Position numbers and translations under genes: made by a program. Shown here one piece after another: positions 40,780 through 48,788 of a stretch of 64,000 nucleotides of DNA; the stretch's first letter is position 1, and each line of letters begins with the position of its first letter. A model generated the notes under the pieces. The model had not been told where the DNA came from and ran no database searches. It saw only the letters and a list, made by a program, of their open reading frames with translations. The DNA comes from Pelotomaculum propionicicum. GTDB lineage: Bacteria; Bacillota; Desulfotomaculia; Desulfotomaculales; Pelotomaculaceae. The stretch lies in contig NZ_QFFZ01000003.1 of the NCBI RefSeq assembly GCF_004369225.1, positions 94,118 to 158,117 on the forward strand, in the 5' to 3' direction.

Positions 40780-41826
40780 CTACGGGTAAAGCCCCGGGCC
40801 GTATAAACCCATATCTTCGGGCAGGCCGCAGATGATGTTCATATTCTGGACCGCCTGCCCCGAGGCGCCTTTAACCAGGTTGTCTATAGCGGAAGTGACG
40901 ATAACCCGCCCGGTGCGGGAATCCAGAGTCAGGCCGATATCGCAGTGGTTGGCGCCCGACACCCACTTGGTCTGGGGGAGTGTCCCGTCGGGCAGCACCC
41001 GCACAAAAAACTCATTCTTATAATAATCAAGATAAGCTTCCCTGATTCTGTCTTTCGCAACCGGAGGGTCAAGAAGATTCGCGTAAACCGTGCTCAGGAT
41101 GCCCCTGGTTATGGGCAGCAAGTGAGGTGTAAAGGTAACAGTGATTGGTTCACCCGCGATCCTGCTTAACTCCTGCTCAATTTCCGGTGTGTGGCGGTGC
41201 ACCGCGACATTGTAAGCCTTGAAATTTTCGTTGACCTCACAGAAGTGGCTGCCCAGGGCCAGCCCCCTGCCCGCCCCGGAAACCCCTGATTTCGAGTCTA
41301 TTACAATACTCCCGGTGTCAATCAGCTTGTGCTTCAGCAGGGGCGCCAGGGCCAGAATGGCGCTGGTGGGGTAGCAGCCCGGGTTTGCCACCAGGCTGGC
41401 CTTTTTAATGTTATCCCGGTTCACCTCAGGCAGCCCGTAAGCCGCGCTGTCCAGCAGTTTCCTGGCCTCATGCTCCACTTTATACCACTTTTCGTACACC
41501 CGGTAGTCCTTCAGGCGAAAGTCGGCTCCCAGGTCCACTATCTTTTTGCCCAACCGCGCGGCTTCAAGCGCCACCGGCATGGCGTGCCCGTGCGGCAGGG
41601 CGATGATAATAACTTCGGAGTTTTCAAAAAGCTTGGGGAAATTCATTTCCTCGCAAACTAACTGGTTATATTTATACAAGTGCGGGTAAATCTTATCAAA
41701 AGGCATATCCACGTAGCTCCTGGTTGTCAGCGCCGTCAGCTCAACCTCCGGATGGCTGTGCAGTATGCGCACCAGCTCTGCTCCGGTGTAACCTGTGGCT
41801 CCGACAATACTTACCTTGACTGTCAA
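40780..41826 (-). CDS. argC: N-acetyl-gamma-glutamyl-phosphate reductase
   Basis: NADPH-dependent reduction to the semialdehyde. 348 aa. Rossmann motif IVGATGYTGAELVRIL at the N-terminus, catalytic Cys in VANPGCYPTSAIL, and His in GSHFCEVNENFKAYNVAVHRHTPE split across the second domain. Start TTG 41826 behind GGAGGTGA. First gene of the arginine unit. Confidence 0.96.
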   Translation of the reverse strand: MTVKVSIVGATGYTGAELVRILHSHPEVELTALTTRSYVDMPFDKIYPHLYKYNQLVCEEMNFPKLFENSEVIIIALPHGHAMPVALEAARLGKKIVDLGADFRLKDYRVYEKWYKVEHEARKLLDSAAYGLPEVNRDNIKKASLVANPGCYPTSAILALAPLLKHKLIDTGSIVIDSKSGVSGAGRGLALGSHFCEVNENFKAYNVAVHRHTPEIEQELSRIAGEPITVTFTPHLLPITRGILSTVYANLLDPPVAKDRIREAYLDYYKNEFFVRVLPDGTLPQTKWVSGANHCDIGLTLDSRTGRVIVTSAIDNLVKGASGQAVQNMNIICGLPEDMGLYGPGLYP

Positions 41827-41855
41827 AAAAGGTCACCTCCGAGAAAATGTAAACA

Positions 41856-41890
41856 TTAATAATTATACAAATAGATGCATAAAAATACAA
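41856..41890 (-). promoter_or_regulatory. Tandem ARG boxes over the argC promoter
   Basis: TTAATAATTATACA (41856-41869) and TGCATAAAAATACA (41876-41889) each match the ArgR/AhrC half-site palindrome TGAATWWWWATTCA at 12 of 14 positions; their centres are 20 bp apart, two helical turns, as ArgR hexamers need. They overlap a promoter TTGTAT (41890-41885) with TATAAT (41867-41862) 17 nt away. Confidence 0.85.
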
Positions 41891-41935
41891 CATCAAGTGT
41901 GCTAAATTGAAAAAATTTTAGCCGCCATAAAGTTA

Positions 41936-41964
41936 CCCCGGCAGCCGGGCCGGGGCTTTTATTT
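41936..41964 (+). terminator. Terminator-like hairpin
   Basis: CCCCGGCAGCCGGGCCGGGG followed by CTTTTATTTT on the plus strand. No plus-strand gene lies upstream; it may block antisense transcription. Confidence 0.45.
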
Positions 41965-42116
41965 TCACTTAATTTCTATACCGCGCTTCTGCAATCCTGC
42001 CGGGCAGCGTCTTAGATGACAGAAAATCTTTTTATTGCTGAAGCCTTATTGATAGAAACGCATATAAGTAGTAAGATTTAAATATCGATAATAAAAAGGT
42101 AAGAAGAGGTGATGTT

Positions 42117-42326
42117 ATGGGGGAAGTAACAATCTCCAGCAAGTTTCAAGTGGTGATTCCAAGAGAAGTCAGGAAACAGCTTCAGCTAAAAGTTGGGCAA
42201 AAACTCAAGGTAGTGGTAAAAGGACAGACGATTAATCTTGTTCCGGATATACCTCTTTCAGAAATGAGAGGTTTCTTAAAGGGAATGGACAAATCCGGGC
42301 TTAGAGAAGAAGATGAAAGGTTATGA
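42117..42326 (+). CDS. VapB-type AbrB-fold antitoxin
   Basis: 69 aa. SpoVT/AbrB swapped-hairpin domain (VTISSKFQVVIPREVRKQLQLKVGQ) at the N-terminus and a toxin-binding tail (MRGFLKGMDKSGLREEDERL). Binds its own promoter and neutralises the toxin. Start ATG 42117 behind AAGAGGTG. Overlaps the toxin gene by 4 bp. Confidence 0.9.
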   Translation: MGEVTISSKFQVVIPREVRKQLQLKVGQKLKVVVKGQTINLVPDIPLSEMRGFLKGMDKSGLREEDERL

Positions 42327-42688
42327 TCCTCGTCGATTCCTGCGGGTGGATAGAATTTTTAGCTGACGGCGACAAGGCGGAGGAATACTCGAAATATCTA
42401 CTGGATACTAAGGAAATAGCAACGCCAACTATTGTTATCTATGAGGTCTTTAAGAAGGTTTTACAGGAAAGAGGCGAGGAATCTGCCGTGATGGTGGCCG
42501 CTCAAATGAGCGGAACAAGAGTGATCGAGTTGTCTGAGACGCTATCACTCACAGCCGCCAATCTCAGCATAAAGCACAGCCTTCCCATGGCAGACGCTAT
42601 TGTTTACGCGACGGCGGAGTTACTGGGGTCTCAGGTTGTGACAAGTGACAAGCATTTTAAAGATCTGGAAAACGTTATTTTTATTTAA
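42323..42688 (+). CDS. VapC-type PIN-domain ribonuclease toxin
   Basis: 121 aa. PIN acidic residues: D5 (MILVDSCGW), E in VIYEVFKKV, D in PMADAIVYATA and D in VTSDKHFKDL. All four present, so likely active; cuts tRNA or other RNA when free. ATGA overlap with the antitoxin. The pair borders the CRISPR-Cas island. Confidence 0.9.
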   Translation: MILVDSCGWIEFLADGDKAEEYSKYLLDTKEIATPTIVIYEVFKKVLQERGEESAVMVAAQMSGTRVIELSETLSLTAANLSIKHSLPMADAIVYATAELLGSQVVTSDKHFKDLENVIFI

Positions 42689-42714
42689 TTTTTTAGCAGG
42701 TTCAATATAAGGAC

Positions 42715-42741
42715 GGACTCTTTCCGACTTGGAAAGAGTCC
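42715..42741 (+). terminator. Terminator after vapBC
   Basis: GGACTCTTTCC-GACTT-GGAAAGAGTCC, a perfect 11-bp stem followed by TTATTATTGTT. Confidence 0.85.
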
Positions 42742-42864
42742 TTATTATTGTTCTATTTTGTAGATATATATAAAATTTGGTAGTATAATCAGATATAATG
42801 AAACATTGAATGAATATCGTCGATTTGAGTCCCTCAAAAATTTACTTTAATTTTTTTAACTTTG

Positions 42865-42886
42865 TGACAGTAACCTGTCATATACA
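42865..42886 (+). promoter_or_regulatory. Perfect palindrome at the cas6 promoter
   Basis: TGACAG-TAAC-CTGTCA (42865-42880) abuts a -10-like TATACA (42881-42886), with TTAACT about 19 nt upstream as possible -35. A repressor here would block cas6 transcription. Confidence 0.5.
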
Positions 42887-42933
42887 AATGTTAAGCTAAT
42901 GATTAAGAATTCAGTTTTACAGGAGGGTTTGCT

Positions 42934-43698
42934 TTGCACGCTTATATAAATATGAAAATAGATCCCTCCTCACCAGCCCTTCCCATACAATATAACTATT
43001 TAATTCAGTCGGCTATTTACGCGGCGCTCCCCGAAGACATTGCCTCCCGTATCCATGACGAAGGATACGCCGCCGGAAATAGACGTTTTAAAATGTTCTC
43101 CTTCTCTCGAATTCTGGGCAAGTTCTTCATTGACAGCGCAGCAGGTACGATCAAATTCCCTGAAGGCGCCAAACTAGTGATTTCCTCACCGGATATGGAA
43201 TTTTTCCTGGCCCTGGTCAACAACCTGCTCACCAAAAACCACGTCCGGCTTGGAGATTCCATTATAAATATCAATGAAGTTCGTTTTGACGAGCAGAAAG
43301 TGGAAAGTGATGTTCTAATCGCGCGTACTTTATCACCGGTCGTGGCTTACAGTACTCTACTGAAGCCGGAAGGGGGCAAATATACGTGTTACTACCAACC
43401 GGGCGAAGGTGAGTTTAATAAACTGATTAACGCCAACCTGCGCAAGAAATATGAAGCCTTTTACGGTGAACAACCTCCGGAAGGAGAAGTTCAGGTAAAA
43501 CCTTTGGACAGGCCTCGCCTGCACGTGACTTCCTATAAGGGCATCGTAATAAAAGGATACACCTGCCGGCTGAAGTTGACGGGACCGCGCGAACTGCTAC
43601 AGATAGGCCTGGATGCGGGGATTGGGGGAAAAGGCAGCCAGGGGTATGGGTGTGTAGAGAAGGTGGAAATAAGAAAAAAGAAAGAGATAAGGAAGTAA
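42934..43698 (+). CDS. cas6: Cas6 endoribonuclease (plus-strand I-B locus)
   Basis: Cuts CRISPR repeat RNA to make crRNAs with an 8-nt 5' handle. 254 aa, two ferredoxin-like RAMP domains; the C-terminal Gly-rich loop reads GLDAGIGGKGSQGYGC. Start TTG 42934 behind AGGAGGG. Closest relative in the window is the cas6 at 58.6 kb. It is set apart from the rest of its operon (cas8b onward) by 1.3 kb that holds a divergent toxin-like gene and the orphan repeats. Confidence 0.9.
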   Translation: MHAYINMKIDPSSPALPIQYNYLIQSAIYAALPEDIASRIHDEGYAAGNRRFKMFSFSRILGKFFIDSAAGTIKFPEGAKLVISSPDMEFFLALVNNLLTKNHVRLGDSIININEVRFDEQKVESDVLIARTLSPVVAYSTLLKPEGGKYTCYYQPGEGEFNKLINANLRKKYEAFYGEQPPEGEVQVKPLDRPRLHVTSYKGIVIKGYTCRLKLTGPRELLQIGLDAGIGGKGSQGYGCVEKVEIRKKKEIRK

Positions 43699-43763
43699 TG
43701 ATTTTTGCCGTTTTTTATTTATATTTAAGATGTTTAAACAAAAGTTATGGATTTTAAGGATGT

Positions 43764-44651
43764 CTATGTTTTAACAATACGCCTCATAAGCTTTAATCGC
43801 TGTTCTTTGAAAAATTGCTTCATATCGGTCAAGTCAAAAGGCTTACACATTTTAACCGGTAAAACTTTTATTTTATCCACCTCAAGCAAAGCTGCAGCAA
43901 GCCAATATAAATCAAATCCGGTATCCTTTTTCCCGGCCATCTCTACCATTTCCATGAAGTCGAAATATTCTTTTGATAGAAAATACACATCGATAAAATC
44001 ACGGGGTTCGGCCCGGCCGAAAAGAGCCAGCATCTTGTTGGCGGCAACGTCTGTTAGATCGTCAACAAGGAAATTTATTCCTTCAAGGCTTAACCGCACC
44101 GGCGGCTTGAGCCGGAAAGGTGTGTCCAGGGCCAAATCTACTTTTAGCTCCTGTTTAACTAAAATCCTGACAAAGGACGACTGGCGCCTTTCGACCTCTA
44201 CACCAAGGCCAGCTTTTTTCAGCCGGCTTTCAAACTCTCGCGCTGTCGGCGCAACCGCAACGGGATTACCGGTAAAAAGATCGATATCTTCCGACTTCCG
44301 GTGGGAAAGGTAACAAACAGCAAGGGCAGTCCCACCGGTAAAATAGAAATCTTTATTTTTATCTGCCTGTGAAAATATTTTGATTACTTTTTTTTGTAAA
44401 GCGGTAAGTTTCATTTTTTTATCCCTTATCTGCGCTTCGTCCTGAAAGTATTCAGTCCAAATTCTCTTTATCTTTAGTGGTAAAAACCGCTGAGTCAGGA
44501 CTTTTTCAATCTGGTTTTTGTCCAAGAGTTCAACGTCTTCGGCCAAACCTTCGCAAAGAACGGTTTTAATCCTCCAGGAGGTAAAAGCCGGATCTTCCAA
44601 AACATCGTCCGGCACGCTCCAAAAGAGGGCTTTTTTACGGGTTGTTTTCAT
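43764..44651 (-). CDS. AbiEii-like nucleotidyltransferase toxin with N-terminal DUF6922-like domain
   Basis: 295 aa from ATG 44651, with GGAGG upstream; a 15-codon longer start (44696) is possible. Residues about 8-70 (KALFWSVPDDVLEDPAF...FLPLKIKRIWTEYF) resemble the small DUF6922-like proteins often encoded before AbiEii toxins. From about 90 the nucleotidyltransferase domain follows: YFTGGTALAVCYLSHR, SEDIDLF (the two Asp) and ELKVDLALDTP (third Asp). All catalytic residues are present. A fused single gene, no separate antitoxin next to it. It lies inverted between cas6 and cas8b; a candidate regulatory RNA lies in its upstream region. Confidence 0.82.
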   Translation of the reverse strand: MKTTRKKALFWSVPDDVLEDPAFTSWRIKTVLCEGLAEDVELLDKNQIEKVLTQRFLPLKIKRIWTEYFQDEAQIRDKKMKLTALQKKVIKIFSQADKNKDFYFTGGTALAVCYLSHRKSEDIDLFTGNPVAVAPTAREFESRLKKAGLGVEVERRQSSFVRILVKQELKVDLALDTPFRLKPPVRLSLEGINFLVDDLTDVAANKMLALFGRAEPRDFIDVYFLSKEYFDFMEMVEMAGKKDTGFDLYWLAAALLEVDKIKVLPVKMCKPFDLTDMKQFFKEQRLKLMRRIVKT

Positions 44652-44713
44652 GGGTGGGCCTCCGGTAAGAGTTTCATGAAAATGGTTTGGTTGCATTGAA
44701 ACGAAGATAACTA

Positions 44714-44794
44714 ACCCTTATAGGTATACTAAACATTATATTTACAATAAAAGCAACTGTTTCAATTCCTTGTAGGTATGCTGCGAAATTTATC
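44714..44794 (-). ncRNA. Candidate CRISPR-repeat-like guide RNA (CreR/CreA type)
   Basis: On the minus strand: TATAAT (44807-44802), then a degenerate type I-B repeat at 44788-44759 ending in the intact 5' handle ATTGAAAC, then a 24-nt spacer-like stretch (44758-44735), then a second partial repeat at 44734-44714 that keeps GTTTAGTATACCTATAAGG but has lost its 3' half. The two share CCTTNTAGGTATNCT on the plus strand. Spacer nt 1-16, AGTTGCTTTTATTGTA, match a site upstream of cas8b except at nt 6 and 12. Within the spacer, TATAAT (44740-44735) with TTGAAA (44765-44760) could serve as promoter of the AbiEii-like gene. Sequence pattern is seen; function is inferred. Confidence 0.72.
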
Positions 44795-44863
44795 AGGAAA
44801 GATTATAGATTTTATTAAATATTAGCTTGTAATAATTCTAATACTATTTTAATATTAAGTAAA

Positions 44864-44901
44864 GAAATTTTTGGTATCCTACATTAAAAACAACTTAATA
44901 T
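44864..44901. promoter_or_regulatory. Predicted guide-RNA target site upstream of cas8b
   Basis: Minus-strand AGTTGTTTTTAATGTA (44895-44880) pairs with the candidate guide; the flanking 5' trinucleotide is TTA (44898-44896), a plausible I-B PAM. A 32-nt protospacer would reach 44864. It overlaps a possible plus-strand promoter TTGGTA (44871-44876) with TAATAT (44896-44901; spacing 19). Another promoter, GTTACA/TACAAT (44918, 44941; spacing 17), lies downstream of it. Confidence 0.6.
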
Positions 44902-45025
44902 TTTTTGTTTCTTCCATGTTACATGGTAGACGTTTTTTATTACAATAGCTAAAATACAAAATGATTATATGGTTAAAATTACTTTACAACCCAAACATTA
45001 TTTTTTGAGGAAAGGATGTGATAAC

Positions 45026-47059
45026 TTGATTGGAGCAATGCGAACAATAGCATTAGATTACCTGACGGAGAAACTAATAGAAAAAGACCTGCCGCCTGAT
45101 AACGAAAGTTGGTATCAAGGACTTCGTAAAAATTCCCCTGGTAAATTATTTCCCTATTTGGTAGAGGACAGCGGCAAGATTACGATGGTTTATATTTTGG
45201 AAAAATGCGGAGATGACTTAGTACACTTAACAGTACAAGATATTATAGACAATGCTGACCATTCTACCTATGGATGTACTCCTGACAAACTGCCTTTTAT
45301 GCGGCCGACTGGCCCGCAAAGCCCTCAAGTCGGCCCCGTTATTAAAAGGTCATACGATAGAACCAAAGGAGGGGGGCCGTCTGAAAAAATACTTGTTACA
45401 ACAATGAAATATTTTTCTGAGATAGCTCAGGAGGACAAGCCTTGGTCGCTTTACTTTCAGGAAATTCTAAATGTCCTATACTGTACCAAAATTAAAATAC
45501 CCAATGGCGATATTATAAACTGGCGGGAAAGCGGTTATGTGAATATGTTGGCCTGCGCGGTCGATAAAATTGGCCCTCAAAGCGGCACGGTGTTTTTAAC
45601 AGTAAGAGACAGCAAAGGTCGATTGCCGGGAGAAAATGCCTTATACGTTGATTATCTACTAACTGAGAAATTAGCCGGCGAGAGATATGCAACGCTACAG
45701 GCACCTGCAAAGGAAAAGGAAACTTGCTGCTTATGCAACACACGTGATGTTGCTATATTTCCCAACGCTCTTAAAGGAGCCGGTATTAATTTAAATAACG
45801 TGGACAGGGCCGGTGCTTTTCCGGGCATTGACACTCTCCATGCTTGGAAAAAGTATGCTTTGTGCGGTTCTTGCGCAGATCTTCTCTATATATATAAATT
45901 TCATGTTTTAAAAAAAGCTGGACCCAAAAAGGACCGCCAGCCCTTCGGCGCAAGAATTGCAGGCGATAGTGCCCTAATCATTCCTTCTTTTATACCCGGC
46001 TTGCCGGCAGAATCGCGCCTTGAGGTAATAGTGGAAGCAAAGGGTTACATTGAAAATATACCTACAGACGTTGAATTTGACGAAGATAGGATTCTCGACT
46101 TGTTGAAAGACAAGGAAACAATCTTAAATCTAATCATAATTTGGGCTGATGTTGGACAGGAAATCGGAAATGTTACCGGCATGATAACAAATGTACTACC
46201 CAGCAGGCTAAAAGAATTGTCCGAGATAAACGGCAAATCGCTGGACTGGAAGCACCCCTTGTTTCCAAAAGTGAAGCTACAACAGGGACTGGTAAATTTT
46301 GCTCCGGATCTCTCCTTAAGAGCGCTACGCCCGCTTTTTCACCGGCCTGGCGGGAAAAAGGCTGAGGGCGCAAACAAGAGCAGGCAACTTTTCCAGGTGA
46401 AACGGCAAATTGCAGCCTGTGTATACCTTCAAAACCAAATCCCTTTAGAGCGCTTCTGGGAAGAAGTGCTGACAACGGCGCGCTGGTACTGGCTCAACGC
46501 AATTGAACAAAAGGATGGTTACAAAGGGCTTTTATATGAAGGCTTAAGCAAAAAAGGTCCCTTCCTGACGGCGGCAGGCTGGATAAGACACTTGAACTGG
46601 TGGCTGTACTACTTTAAAAGAGTGGGGGTTATGGAAATGGGAAAAGAGCATTTTGAACCCAATATGGATGAGTTAAAGAAATATTTTGGCCCGGAAAGTG
46701 GCATAAACACGACGGATAAGGCATTTGCCTTTATGCTCGGCGTACTGTATGGAAAATTGCTGGAGGTTCAGGCCGCAAGAAAAGTTAATGTAAGCGCGAA
46801 CGCCCTGAGTTGGTTAAAGCGCCTTACCTTACGAGGCAAAGACCTGCCGGAGCTGTACATCAAAGTTAGGGAAAAGTTGCTTGCCTACGGTACTGAGAAA
46901 AACGAAGAAGTCAGAAAACTTATCACTGAAATAGGCCGGGTAGGTTTAAAGTTGGGCGATAATATTAAGCTAAACGATATCCAGACAAACTATTACCTTT
47001 TATTGGGACAATCAATGACGGTGGAAATACTGCCTGTAAAAGAAAAAAACAAGGAGTGA
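45026..47059 (+). CDS. cas8b: Cas8b large subunit of Cascade (plus-strand I-B locus)
   Basis: Large subunit that reads the PAM. 677 aa from TTG 45026, which has AAAGGA nine bases upstream; an ATG at 44969 is in frame but lacks a ribosome site. Two CxxC pairs (CCLCNTRDVAIFP and ALCGSCADLLYIYKF) mark the TM1802/Csh1 type zinc site. It heads the cas8b-cas7-cas5-cas3 operon. Its upstream region carries the predicted guide target. Confidence 0.9.
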   Translation: MIGAMRTIALDYLTEKLIEKDLPPDNESWYQGLRKNSPGKLFPYLVEDSGKITMVYILEKCGDDLVHLTVQDIIDNADHSTYGCTPDKLPFMRPTGPQSPQVGPVIKRSYDRTKGGGPSEKILVTTMKYFSEIAQEDKPWSLYFQEILNVLYCTKIKIPNGDIINWRESGYVNMLACAVDKIGPQSGTVFLTVRDSKGRLPGENALYVDYLLTEKLAGERYATLQAPAKEKETCCLCNTRDVAIFPNALKGAGINLNNVDRAGAFPGIDTLHAWKKYALCGSCADLLYIYKFHVLKKAGPKKDRQPFGARIAGDSALIIPSFIPGLPAESRLEVIVEAKGYIENIPTDVEFDEDRILDLLKDKETILNLIIIWADVGQEIGNVTGMITNVLPSRLKELSEINGKSLDWKHPLFPKVKLQQGLVNFAPDLSLRALRPLFHRPGGKKAEGANKSRQLFQVKRQIAACVYLQNQIPLERFWEEVLTTARWYWLNAIEQKDGYKGLLYEGLSKKGPFLTAAGWIRHLNWWLYYFKRVGVMEMGKEHFEPNMDELKKYFGPESGINTTDKAFAFMLGVLYGKLLEVQAARKVNVSANALSWLKRLTLRGKDLPELYIKVREKLLAYGTEKNEEVRKLITEIGRVGLKLGDNIKLNDIQTNYYLLLGQSMTVEILPVKEKNKE

Positions 47060-47066
47060 AAAATTA

Positions 47067-48053
47067 ATGGAAAACTCAGCAAAAACATTATCCGGGAGAA
47101 GAGAATTTCTATTTTTGTATGATATTAAAATGGGAAATCCCAACGGCGACCCCGATGAAAACCGCCCAAGGGTGCTGCCGGACGGAACATATTATGTTAC
47201 CGATGTGCGTTTAAAACGTTTCGCCAGAGATTTTTTAAAATTTAGGGGACAGGATATATTGGTCGACAACATTGAGGGCAGAACAACCAACCTGACCGGC
47301 CGGGTGATTCATTACCTGAACGCTGTCGGCAAAGACAAGGCTGAAGGTAAAGAATTGGTTGATATTCTTTTGGACGCTTTTATAGATGCCCGGCTTTTCG
47401 GCAGTTCTTTTGCTTTCAAAGCAGGAAAAATCAAAGAGAAAGACGGGAAGGAAGTGGACTGGGAGCCTAAACCGGAACCCAAGACAATGACAGGCGCCGT
47501 TCAGATCAACATGGGTGAAGTACTCCACCGGGCTGAAAGCGTGGATATTCATGGAACTTCAGTGTTTGCCAGTGATCAATCAAAAGAGCAGGGTACTTTT
47601 ACCACTTATTTCGGCCTTCGCTACGCATTAATCGGATTTTCAGGGGTGGCGAACGAGCATTCGGCCAGTATCTCCAAAATGACTGACGCCGATTATGAGC
47701 TGTTTTTGAAATCTCTCTGGCACGGTGTCCGGTCGGCGGCCAATACAAGGTCAAAAGTAGGACAGATACCTCAATTATTAATCAGCGTAGAATATAAACC
47801 TGGCGAAGAGTTTCAGTTCGGCAGGCTGCATGACTATGTGAAGTTGGTTGCCGCCGGTGATAAAGAGGAACGGGCTTGGTCCTCACCGGAAGATTTTAAT
47901 ATAGATATTGGTAAGCTGCTAGACAGGATTTCGGATCAGGCTGAACGAATTCAGACAATCCGTTATGCCGTTTCAAAGGATATTCAAATTGTACCCAAGT
48001 TACCGGTCGAATGGGAATCGCTGGATATTGAATGTTCGCCTGAAGGTTGCTGA
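47067..48053 (+). CDS. cas7: Cas7 backbone subunit (plus-strand I-B locus)
   Basis: Forms the crRNA-bound backbone filament. 328 aa, Csh2/Cst2-type RAMP: IKMGNPNGDPDENRPRVLPD near the N-terminus, TGAVQINMGEVLHRAE in the middle. Start ATG 47067 behind AAGGAG, 7 bp after cas8b. Paralogous to the cas7 at 55.3 kb. Confidence 0.93.
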   Translation: MENSAKTLSGRREFLFLYDIKMGNPNGDPDENRPRVLPDGTYYVTDVRLKRFARDFLKFRGQDILVDNIEGRTTNLTGRVIHYLNAVGKDKAEGKELVDILLDAFIDARLFGSSFAFKAGKIKEKDGKEVDWEPKPEPKTMTGAVQINMGEVLHRAESVDIHGTSVFASDQSKEQGTFTTYFGLRYALIGFSGVANEHSASISKMTDADYELFLKSLWHGVRSAANTRSKVGQIPQLLISVEYKPGEEFQFGRLHDYVKLVAAGDKEERAWSSPEDFNIDIGKLLDRISDQAERIQTIRYAVSKDIQIVPKLPVEWESLDIECSPEGC

Positions 48054-48059
48054 TACTCT

Positions 48060-48788
48060 ATGATAAAACTAATAAACTTTCGATTGCATGGGCGTTTCGG
48101 CCACTTTCTCCGGGCAGATGCAGGAGCAAGCGCCATAAGCTACCCTATACCACCAAGGACAGTGATTATGGGGATCATGGGAGCCGTGCTTGGTCTTCCC
48201 AAAGATCAGCCACAGGAATTGCTGGAGCCAATGCATGTCGCTTTATCCGGCAAAATTCCTGTTACACACTGGCACAAGGCAAAGTTGAGGAAAGATCCCC
48301 CTGAATCGCTTTCCTACATTATTAAAAGGTCACAAAAACAAGAAAAAAATACTAAGCCGGAAAAAGCAACATTGATTACCCAGGAGTGGTTATTCAACCC
48401 ATCTTACGAAGTATGGGTCGGTTTGCCTGAACCATATCATACCGAGCTGGAAAATCGCATCAAAGAGCGGAAGTGGTATTTCCAGCCGAGCCTGGGGTTA
48501 TCGGAACTGATGGCCGATATTGAATATATTGACTCCATTTCAGTTGATAAACTACCGGAGGGAACCTATTCCGTTGAAACAGTAATTAGACAGGATTATG
48601 TTCAGCTTGATATTGAAAAGTGTTATAATGAAAAACTTGCCATCAATCTCCTGCGCATGCCAAGGACAGTTACACCCAAGAGAGTCTTTAGCCACGCTAA
48701 TTATTTCATGGAAAAAGACGCCCGTCCAATACCGTTAAAGACGTCCGAAGCATACCTGGGTGAGGAAAGGGTTTTGATGTTTCTATGA
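48060..48788 (+). CDS. cas5: Cas5 subunit (plus-strand I-B locus)
   Basis: Caps the 5' handle of the crRNA. 242 aa; RAMP start LINFRLHGRFGHFLRADAG, then SYPIPPRTVIMGIMGAVLGL, the Cas5 signature. Start ATG 48060. Ends in a 4-bp ATGA overlap with cas3. Confidence 0.92.
   Translation: MIKLINFRLHGRFGHFLRADAGASAISYPIPPRTVIMGIMGAVLGLPKDQPQELLEPMHVALSGKIPVTHWHKAKLRKDPPESLSYIIKRSQKQEKNTKPEKATLITQEWLFNPSYEVWVGLPEPYHTELENRIKERKWYFQPSLGLSELMADIEYIDSISVDKLPEGTYSVETVIRQDYVQLDIEKCYNEKLAINLLRMPRTVTPKRVFSHANYFMEKDARPIPLKTSEAYLGEERVLMFL

Noticed and set aside
44640..44651. Second weak match of the guide (GGTTGTTTTCAT) at the AbiEii start codon
   Set aside because: Mismatches at 1, 6 and 10 and flank ACG; likely chance. 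Only the cas8b site keeps the 6/12 pattern.
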